A DNA stretch of 64,000 bases from the NCBI RefSeq assembly GCF_013408145.1, contig NZ_JACBZI010000001.1:124001-188000 (forward strand), in the 5' to 3' direction. Shown here piece by piece: positions 58,230 through 64,000 of the stretch. This DNA is from Nocardioides marinus. Lineage in GTDB: Bacteria > Actinomycetota > Actinomycetes > Propionibacteriales > Nocardioidaceae. Made by a program: the position numbers and the translations under genes. Within the stretch, counting starts at the first letter, position 1. Every line of letters starts with the position of its first letter. The notes beneath the pieces were generated by a model that was not told the origin of the DNA, ran no database searches, and saw nothing but the letters and a program-made list of their open reading frames with translations.

Positions 58230-58868
58230 TCAGAGCCGGACGAGACCGTTCGGGGTCAGCACCTGCACGGCGATGATGCCGGGGGTGCCGTGCGGGGCGA
58301 CCCACTCGACCTTGACGTCCTCCAGGGGCGCCTCGACGGGCTCGCCGAGCCACTCCGAGACCCGCTGCGGGTCGCCGGCGATCTCCAGGCAGGCCAGGTC
58401 GAAGGCCTCGTCGGCGCCGGTGCTGGGGTGCAGGTCGGGCTCGATCTCCCACTGGATGAAGAACGGCAGCTGCGGGTCGGCCATCAGGCCGTTGATGCCG
58501 ATCTGCTTCCAGCGCAGCTCGACGCCGTCGGGACGGTGCCGGCTGCCCTGGGCCGCGGCGCGACCCAGGCGCTCCTCGGGGACCGCGATGTCGGCGACCT
58601 CGACGGCCCAGCCGAGCCAGCCGCCGCCGAGGGCGGAGCGGGCGCGGACGGCCTGGCCGAAGGGGGCCTTGTCGGAGGCCGGGTGGTCGAGCACCTCGAC
58701 GATCTCGAGGTAGGTGCGGTCGGCCAGCGGCAGGACCATGTTGCGCGTGCCGAAGCGGGGGTGGACGCCGCCGTCGAGGAAGTCACGCCCGAGCAGGGCG
58801 CCGATGCGGCGGGCGGTGCTCTCGAGACCGTCGGGTCCGGCGGCGTACGACAGATGGTCCAGGCGCAT
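58230..58868 (-). CDS. VOC-superfamily glyoxalase-like protein
   Basis: The 212-residue protein has the paired beta-alpha-beta modules of a glyoxalase-like domain (MRLDHLSYAAGPDGLESTAR, then GTRNMVLPLADRTYLEIVEV). A metal site of first-strand histidine (LDHLSY) and late glutamate (YLEIVEV) is possible. The second half has FFIQWEIEPDLHPSTGADEA. Reaction unknown. GGAGGG precedes the ATG. The methyltransferase lies downstream in the same direction. Confidence 0.8.
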   Translation of the reverse strand: MRLDHLSYAAGPDGLESTARRIGALLGRDFLDGGVHPRFGTRNMVLPLADRTYLEIVEVLDHPASDKAPFGQAVRARSALGGGWLGWAVEVADIAVPEERLGRAAAQGSRHRPDGVELRWKQIGINGLMADPQLPFFIQWEIEPDLHPSTGADEAFDLACLEIAGDPQRVSEWLGEPVEAPLEDVKVEWVAPHGTPGIIAVQVLTPNGLVRL

Positions 58869-58981
58869 GCCCTCCAGTGTGGAAGACCGTTCTTTGCCCA
58901 GTCACATCGGGGTCGGAGTCTCTCGACGTCGAGAGAGCCGGTGCGTCGGGGCGGGCGTCCCGGGGAGGGGATGTGCCCGCG

Positions 58982-59767
58982 CTAGTCCTCGTGGGCCCAG
59001 GACGCGGGGTGCAGGGCGAGCGCCGAGCGCGAGCGCACGTGCGCCTCACAGTGCCGGACCAGCTCGGCGTAGGCCTCCGCCCCGATCAGCTCGGTGAGCT
59101 CGGGGCCGTAGGTGATGAAGACGGGCTCGGCGGCGACGTGGGCCTCGGTGTTGCCGGTGCAGTACCAGTCGAGGTCGTGCCCCCCGGGGCCCCAGCCGCG
59201 GCGGTCGTACTCCGCGATCGAGACCTCGGTGTAGGTCGACCCGTCGGGTCGCTCGACGTCGCGGAAGGTGCGCCGTACGGGCAGCTGCCAGCACACGTCG
59301 GGCTTGGTCTCCAGCGGGTTGCGGCCCTCCTGGACCGCCAGGGCGTGCAGGGCGCAGCCCCCGCCGCCGATGCCGTTGCCGGGGTGGAAGCCGGGCCGGT
59401 TGGCGAAGACGCAGGACTGCTGGCCGTCGACCTCGACGGTGCGCGTCTTGCGGGCCCCCTCGTCGTCCTTCTCCACCCAGTGCTTGCGCGCGAGCTTCCC
59501 CTCGGGCTTGTGCTGCCACAGGCTCGCGTCGAGTCGCTCGACCGCCGCCGCCACCCGCTCCTCGTCCTCGTCGTCGGCGAAGTGCGCCCCGAGGGTGCAG
59601 CAGCCCACGTCGGGGGCGTCGGCGTAGATGCCGGCGCAGCCGGTGCCGAAGATGCACGTCCACGACGAGGTCAGCCAGGTGAGGTCGCAGCGCAGCACCT
59701 CGTCGGCGTCGGCGGGATTCGGGAACTCCACCCACGCACGGGGGAAGTCGAGCGGGACCTCGGGCAC
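58982..59767 (-). CDS. conserved Cys-rich protein (DUF3109/YkgJ-like)
   Basis: This 261-residue cytoplasmic protein has cysteines at about 27, 38, 44, 56, 57, 119, 138, 159 and 203, spaced as in [42 protein letters not shown] and GCALHALAV. That resembles the metal-chelating CxnC families such as DUF3109/YkgJ, which are thought to bind zinc or an iron-sulfur cluster. Its role is unknown. The GTG at 59767 is chosen as start because upstream codons overlap the divergent phosphatase promoter. Confidence 0.65.
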   Translation of the reverse strand: MPEVPLDFPRAWVEFPNPADADEVLRCDLTWLTSSWTCIFGTGCAGIYADAPDVGCCTLGAHFADDEDEERVAAAVERLDASLWQHKPEGKLARKHWVEKDDEGARKTRTVEVDGQQSCVFANRPGFHPGNGIGGGGCALHALAVQEGRNPLETKPDVCWQLPVRRTFRDVERPDGSTYTEVSIAEYDRRGWGPGGHDLDWYCTGNTEAHVAAEPVFITYGPELTELIGAEAYAELVRHCEAHVRSRSALALHPASWAHED

Positions 59768-59840
59768 GGCGCACAGGCTACGGGGAGCCCCCGCGCGAGC
59801 GCCGCACAGCACGGCGGAGCCGGGACAGTACGGTGGTCCC

Positions 59841-60788
59841 ATGCGCCTGGGAGTGCTGGACATCGGCTCCAACACCGGTCACCTGCTGGTCGTCGACGCC
59901 CACGGGGGTGCGGCGCCGCTGCCGGCGTACTCCTACAAGGAGCCGTTGCGCCTGGCCGAGCACCTCGTGCCCGACGGCCCCGACGAGGGCGCGGTGAGCG
60001 AGGACGGCATCGACGCGCTGACGGCGTTCACGGCGCAGGCGCTCGACGTGGCCGAGGAGAAGGGCTGCGAGGAGATCCTCGCCTTCGCCACCTCGGCGGT
60101 GCGGGACTCCGCCAACGCCGACGCCGTGCTCGACCACGTGCACGAGCGCACCGACATGCGCATCGAGGTGCTCTCCGGCGAGGACGAGGCCCGGCTGACC
60201 TTCCTGGCCGTACGCCGGTGGTTCGGCTGGTCCGCGGGGCGGCTCGCGGTGTTCGACATCGGGGGCGGCTCGCTGGAGATCGCCGGTGGCGCCGACGAGG
60301 CGCCCGACGTCGCCTGGTCGCTGCCGCTGGGGGCGGCTCGCCTCGCGCGCGCCCACTTCGGTGGCGGCACGCCCGACGTCGACGACATCAAGAAGCTGCG
60401 GCGCAGCATCCGCGCCGAGATCGCTCGCGACGCCGGGCACCTGTTGCGCGTCGGCCCGCCCGACCACGCGGCGGCCACGTCGAAGACCTTCCGCTCCCTG
60501 GCCCGGATCTGCGGTGCGGCACCCTCCTCGGAGGGTCCGCTGGTCCAGCGGTTGCTCCCGCTGGAGGAGCTGCGCGCCTGGATCCCCAAGCTGGTGGAGA
60601 TGGGCCACGACGAGCTCGCCTCGCTGCCCGGCGTCTCCTCGAGCCGCACCCACCAGATCGTGCCCGGCGCGCTGGTCGCGGAGGCCTGCATGGACATCTT
60701 CGACCTCGAGGCCCTCGAGGTGTGCCCGTGGGCGCTGCGCGAGGGCGTCATCCTCGAGAAGCTCGACCAGCTCCCGGTGCTGGGCTGA
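59841..60788 (+). CDS. Ppx/GppA-family phosphatase
   Basis: The 315-residue protein has the ASKHA nucleotide fold with [20 protein letters not shown] at the start and [20 protein letters not shown] in the second half. It also has [19 protein letters not shown] and the EEARLTF-type glutamate region ([18 protein letters not shown]). Such enzymes cleave polyphosphate or pppGpp, and actinobacteria carry two. It is the short form without the C-terminal HD domain. ATG at 59841. The isomerase gene follows after 23 bp, in the same direction. Confidence 0.9.
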   Translation: MRLGVLDIGSNTGHLLVVDAHGGAAPLPAYSYKEPLRLAEHLVPDGPDEGAVSEDGIDALTAFTAQALDVAEEKGCEEILAFATSAVRDSANADAVLDHVHERTDMRIEVLSGEDEARLTFLAVRRWFGWSAGRLAVFDIGGGSLEIAGGADEAPDVAWSLPLGAARLARAHFGGGTPDVDDIKKLRRSIRAEIARDAGHLLRVGPPDHAAATSKTFRSLARICGAAPSSEGPLVQRLLPLEELRAWIPKLVEMGHDELASLPGVSSSRTHQIVPGALVAEACMDIFDLEALEVCPWALREGVILEKLDQLPVLG

Positions 60789-60811
60789 CCGGCCGAGGTG
60801 CACTGAGGGAC

Positions 60812-61639
60812 ATGCCCGCCCGGATCGGACTCTCCACCTCCTCGGTCTACCCCGAGTCGACGGCGCACGGCTTCGCCTACGCCGCGCGGCTGGGCTACGA
60901 CGCGATCGAGGTGATGGTCGGCATCGACGCCCTGTCGCAGCAGACCGCGGCCGTGCGCCAGCTCTCCGAGCACCACGGCATCCCGATCTGCGCGGTCCAC
61001 GCGCCCACGCTGCTGCTCACCCAGCGGGTCTGGGGCACCGAGCCGTGGGGCAAGCTCGAGCGGTCGGCGGAGATGGCGCACGCCGTGGGTGCGGGCACCG
61101 TCGTCGTGCACCCGCCGTTCCGCTGGCAGAAGGACTACGCCCAGGGCTTCGTCGAGGGCATCGCCGCCCTCGAGGCCTCCACCGGCCTGGCCTTCGCCGT
61201 GGAGAACATGTACCCCTGGAAGGCCCAGGTCCGCGGCCGCAACGCCGGCATGGAGATGTACCTCCCCGGCTGGGACCCCTCCGCCGAGGAGTACGCCCAC
61301 GCCACCGTCGACCTCTCCCACGCCGCCATCGCCCACGACGACGTGGTCGAGATGGCCCAGCGCCTCGGCGACCGCCTCCACCACGTCCACCTCACCGACG
61401 GCTCGGGATCGGCCAAGGACGAGCACCTCGTGCCCGGTCGAGGTGGCATGGGCGCCGACGCCTTCCTGCGGCACCTCGCCGCCGACGGCTTCGGCTCGCG
61501 GTACGGCGGGGACATCGTCCTGGAGATCAACACCCGTCGATGCGACAGCGTCGAGGAGCGCGAGGCGGACCTCGCCGAGTCCCTGGCCTTCGCCCGGGAG
61601 CACTACACCGTGCCCGCGACGGAGGCGGTGGAGCGATGA
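60812..61639 (+). CDS. sugar phosphate isomerase/epimerase-like TIM-barrel protein
   Basis: This 275-residue xylose-isomerase-like barrel has RIGLSTSSVYPESTAHGFAY, VVVHPPFRWQKDYAQGFVEG, FAVENMYPWKAQVRG, VDLSHAAIAHDD, HHVHLTDGSGSAKDEHLVPG and GGDIVLEINTRR, which carry the Glu, His, Asp and His metal ligands of the AP-endonuclease 2 fold. Reaction unknown. It sits between the Ppx phosphatase and an ABC ATPase gene, overlapping the latter by ATGA. The same arrangement occurs near proline catabolism genes, as here. Confidence 0.85.
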   Translation: MPARIGLSTSSVYPESTAHGFAYAARLGYDAIEVMVGIDALSQQTAAVRQLSEHHGIPICAVHAPTLLLTQRVWGTEPWGKLERSAEMAHAVGAGTVVVHPPFRWQKDYAQGFVEGIAALEASTGLAFAVENMYPWKAQVRGRNAGMEMYLPGWDPSAEEYAHATVDLSHAAIAHDDVVEMAQRLGDRLHHVHLTDGSGSAKDEHLVPGRGGMGADAFLRHLAADGFGSRYGGDIVLEINTRRCDSVEEREADLAESLAFAREHYTVPATEAVER

Positions 61640-62352
61640 GCGCGGGCGGCGTGGCCCGGGTCAGCGGCCTCGTCGTGCGCCGCGGCGACCGCACCGTCCT
61701 GGACGGTCTCGACCTCGAGGTCGGCCCCGGCGTCACCGGCCTGCTGGGCCCCTCCGGCTGCGGCAAGTCCACGCTGATGCGCGCGCTGGTCGGCGTGCAG
61801 CGCACCCACGGGGGCTCGGTGACGGTGCTCGACCACCCGGCGGGCTCGGCCCCGGTGCGGGCACGGGTCGGTTACGTCACCCAGGCCGCCTCGGTGTACG
61901 ACGACCTCACGGTCGGCGAGAACCTCCGCTTCTTCGCCCGGGTGCTCGACGTCCCCACCGACCGGGTCGACCGGGTGCTCGCCGAGGTCGACCTCACCGA
62001 CCAGGCCGGCGACGTCGTCGGACGGCTCTCGGGCGGGCAGCGCTCGCGGGTCAGCCTGGCCGTCGCGCTGCTGCGACGTCCCGAGCTGCTGGTGCTCGAC
62101 GAGCCGACCGTCGGGCTCGACCCGGTGCTGCGCGAGGACCTGTGGCGGCTCTTCCACGAGCTGGCCGACGACGGGGCCGCCGTGCTGGTCTCCAGCCACG
62201 TGATGGACGAGGCCGAGCGCTGCGACCGGCTGCTGCTGATGCGCGAGGGCGCGATCCTCGCCGACGGCACCCCCGCGGCGGTCAAGGAGTCCGCGGGGGT
62301 GGACACCGTCGAGGCGGCGTTCCTGGCGCTGGTGAGGGGGGAGGCGTCGTGA
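61636..62352 (+). CDS. ABC exporter ATPase (DrrA-like)
   Basis: The 238-residue ATPase has Walker A LLGPSGCGKSTLMRALVG, signature RLSGGQRSRVSLAVALL, Walker B LLVLDEPTVGLDP and H-loop VLVSSHVMDEAERC. It belongs to the daunorubicin-type exporters with a separate ABC-2 permease, which is the next gene (GTGA overlap). It overlaps the isomerase gene upstream. The exported compound is unknown. Confidence 0.92.
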   Translation: MSAGGVARVSGLVVRRGDRTVLDGLDLEVGPGVTGLLGPSGCGKSTLMRALVGVQRTHGGSVTVLDHPAGSAPVRARVGYVTQAASVYDDLTVGENLRFFARVLDVPTDRVDRVLAEVDLTDQAGDVVGRLSGGQRSRVSLAVALLRRPELLVLDEPTVGLDPVLREDLWRLFHELADDGAAVLVSSHVMDEAERCDRLLLMREGAILADGTPAAVKESAGVDTVEAAFLALVRGEAS

Positions 62353-63101
62353 GCCCGCGGATCCTGCTCGCGGTGACCGTGCGCGTGCTGACCCAGCTGC
62401 GCCGCGACCACCGGACCCTGGCGATGCTGCTGGTGCTGCCCACGGCGCTGATCGCGCTGCTGTGGTGGGTCTTCTCCGGCGAGGAGACCGGGTCCGCCTT
62501 CGACCGGGTGGGCCCCGCACTGCTGGCGATCTTCCCGTTCACCGTGATGTTCCTGGTGACCAGCGTGACCACGCTGCGCGAGCGCTCCAGCGGCACCCTC
62601 GAGCGGCTGCTCTCCATGCCGACCGGCCGCCTGGACCTGCTGGGCGGCTACGCCGTGGCCTTCGCGCTCGTGGCCCTGGTCCAGTCGGCCGTGGCCGTCG
62701 CGGTCTCGGTGGGGCTGCTGGGCCTCGAGGTCGACGGGTCGCTGGTGCTGCTCGGCCTGGTGGCCGTGGTGGACGGGGTGCTCGGGTGCGCGCTCGGGCT
62801 CTTCGTGAGCGCGTTCGCCGCGACGGAGTTCCAGGCGGTGCAGTTCATGCCGCTGGTGGTGATCCCGCAGCTGCTGGTGTGCGGGCTGTTCGTGCCCCGC
62901 GACGCGCTGCCCTCGGTGCTCGGGGCGATCTCCGACCTGATGCCGCTGTCCTACGCGGTCGACGCGATGGGGGCGCTGACCGCCGGCGGGCCGGGGTCGG
63001 GCTCCGGCGGGTCGGTGTGGGCCGACCTCGCGGTGGTGGCCGGGTTCGCGGTGGCGGCGTTGGCCCTCGGGGCGGTCACGCTGCGTCGGCGTACTCCCTA
63101 G
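62349..63101 (+). CDS. ABC-2 type exporter permease (DrrB-like)
   Basis: This 250-residue membrane protein has six helices of the ABC-2 plan, with a cytoplasmic N-terminal helix (VLTQLRRDHRTLAMLLVLPT), the TLRERSSGTLERLLSMPTGR coupling loop and QFMPLVVIPQLLVCGLFVPR. It forms the channel for the upstream ATPase. GTG at 62349 overlaps the ATPase stop. Confidence 0.9.
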   Translation: MSPRILLAVTVRVLTQLRRDHRTLAMLLVLPTALIALLWWVFSGEETGSAFDRVGPALLAIFPFTVMFLVTSVTTLRERSSGTLERLLSMPTGRLDLLGGYAVAFALVALVQSAVAVAVSVGLLGLEVDGSLVLLGLVAVVDGVLGCALGLFVSAFAATEFQAVQFMPLVVIPQLLVCGLFVPRDALPSVLGAISDLMPLSYAVDAMGALTAGGPGSGSGGSVWADLAVVAGFAVAALALGAVTLRRRTP

Positions 63102-63152
63102 GGGCCGCGCGGGATGCCCGGCTGCTGAGACCGCCGACGTACCCTGTCGCGC

Positions 63153-64000
63153 ATGTCGTTGCTCCGCCAGCCGCTCCTCCTGCTCGCCCGCAGCGGGGTG
63201 GTGAAGAACGTCGTCTCGACCATGCCGGTCTCCGCGGGGATCGTGCACAGCTACGTCCCCGGGGAGACGACGCAGGCCGCCGTCGAGGCGACCGCCGCGC
63301 TGGAGGCCGACGGGCTGAAGGTCACCTTGGACTTCCTCGGCGAGGACACCCTCGACGCGGCCCAGGCGCAGGCCACCGTCGACGCCTACGTCGAGCTGCT
63401 CGGCGCCCTCGCGGCGCAGGGTCTCTCGCACGGCGCGGAGGTGTCGGTGAAGCTGTCGGCGGTCGGCCAGGCACTGCCCGACGGCGGGCACGCGATCGCG
63501 CTCGAGCACGCCCGCACCATCTGCCGGGCCGCCCGCAACGCCGGCACCACGGTCACCCTGGACATGGAGGACCACACCACCACCGACTCGACGCTGTCGA
63601 TCCTGCGCGAGCTGCGCAAGGACTTCCCCGAGACCGGCGCGGTGCTGCAGGCCTACCTGCACCGCACCGAGGCCGACTGCCGTCAGCTCGCCTACGAGGG
63701 CTCGCGGGTGCGGCTGTGCAAGGGCGCGTACGCCGAGCCCGAGACCGTGGCGTTCACCGACCGCCTCGACGTCGACAAGTCCTACGTGCGCTGCCTGAAG
63801 GTGCTGCTGGCCGGCCAGGGCTACCCGATGGTCGCGACCCACGACCCGCGGATGGTCGAGATCGCCTCCTCCCTGGCCAGCCGCTACGGCCGGGCGCCGG
63901 GCACGTACGAGTTCCAGATGCTCTACGGCATCCGCCCCGACGAGCAGCGCCGCCTGGCCGCGGCCGGGGAGACGGTGCGGGTCTACGTGCCCTTCGGGCA
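63153..64000 (+). CDS. proline dehydrogenase (3' end beyond window)
   Basis: At least 282 residues are encoded before the window ends. The protein begins MSLLRQPLLLLARSGVVKNV and shows the flavin barrel motifs of monofunctional ProDH/PutA: TLDFLGEDTLD, SVKLSAVGQALPDGGHA, VTLDMEDHTTTDSTL, RVRLCKGAYAEPETVAF, VATHDPRMVEIA and YEFQMLYGIRPDEQRRL. It oxidises proline to pyrroline-5-carboxylate with FAD and passes electrons to the membrane. The start has weak ribosome site signals. Probably followed by a pyrroline-5-carboxylate dehydrogenase gene outside the window. Confidence 0.93.
   Translation, partial: MSLLRQPLLLLARSGVVKNVVSTMPVSAGIVHSYVPGETTQAAVEATAALEADGLKVTLDFLGEDTLDAAQAQATVDAYVELLGALAAQGLSHGAEVSVKLSAVGQALPDGGHAIALEHARTICRAARNAGTTVTLDMEDHTTTDSTLSILRELRKDFPETGAVLQAYLHRTEADCRQLAYEGSRVRLCKGAYAEPETVAFTDRLDVDKSYVRCLKVLLAGQGYPMVATHDPRMVEIASSLASRYGRAPGTYEFQMLYGIRPDEQRRLAAAGETVRVYVPFG

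Overview
The window is a stretch of very GC-rich chromosome with dense genes, many GTG starts, 4-bp ATGA/GTGA overlaps between co-oriented genes, and families typical of Actinobacteria: a DisA/RadA pair, PucR and XRE-TPR regulators, soluble cytochromes P450, GMC oxidoreductase, several acyl-CoA dehydrogenases, and a zinc-independent ribosomal protein operon. A soil actinomycete of the Nocardioides type is the most natural reading. That is an inference from gene content and style, because no rRNA or marker gene was compared. No phage, insertion sequence, CRISPR array or replication origin was recognised.

Region by region. 0-5 kb: a dihydrodipicolinate-reductase-like dehydrogenase behind a KstR-type operator, an acyl-CoA dehydrogenase, TetR, a siderophore-interacting flavoprotein and an orphan MbcA/ParS-like protein. 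4.7-7.7 kb: CstA-type carrier, a small protein ending in Cys-Cys-stop, and an ArsA-type ATPase that overlaps it. 7.7-11 kb: YgaP-like membrane protein and MMPL transporter facing a DUF302 protein and a CsoR/CstR-family repressor, with two C-tract/G-tract operators between them. 11-16.5 kb: aldehyde dehydrogenase and GMC oxidoreductase operon divergent from a PucR regulator, then a soluble histidine kinase. 16.6-20.3 kb: a 1213-residue secreted beta-propeller protein. 20.4-25 kb: a lipoprotein and a four-gene ABC importer (permease, binding protein, ATPase, permease).

25-28.7 kb: zinc-starvation island. Zur and seven cysteine-poor paralogues of zinc ribosomal proteins (S14, L33, L28, L36, S18, L32, L31) plus a CobW-like protein lie on one strand, with a Zur-like palindrome at the head and an HU gene facing away. 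28.8-32.6 kb: BASS-family transporter and two P450s separated by four 43-bp hairpin repeats. 32.6-36.1 kb: tRNA-Phe, a LacI regulator with a short upstream gene, a tRNA-Glu followed by two degenerate tandem copies, an XRE-TPR regulator and tRNA-Asp. 36.2-44.5 kb: metalloprotease-like protein, paired CrcB fluoride channels, HATPase regulator, type II NADH dehydrogenase, thioesterase, a membrane protein with a long acidic tail, TetR and acyl-CoA dehydrogenase.

44.7-48.7 kb: a sulfur/persulfide cluster with a rhodanese-MBL-rhodanese-rhodanese fusion, TauE/SafE exporter and Cys-rich 54-residue protein, then an FUSC-type protein. Its promoter carries the same operator pair, with the same 35-bp spacing, as the CstR-like locus 34 kb away, which suggests one split regulon. 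48.9-64 kb: secreted metallopeptidase, TetR/acyl-CoA dehydrogenase/phosphotransferase operon, DisA and RadA, LacI, methyltransferase, glyoxalase-like protein, Cys-rich protein, Ppx/GppA phosphatase, sugar isomerase-like protein with an ABC exporter, and the start of proline dehydrogenase cut by the window end.
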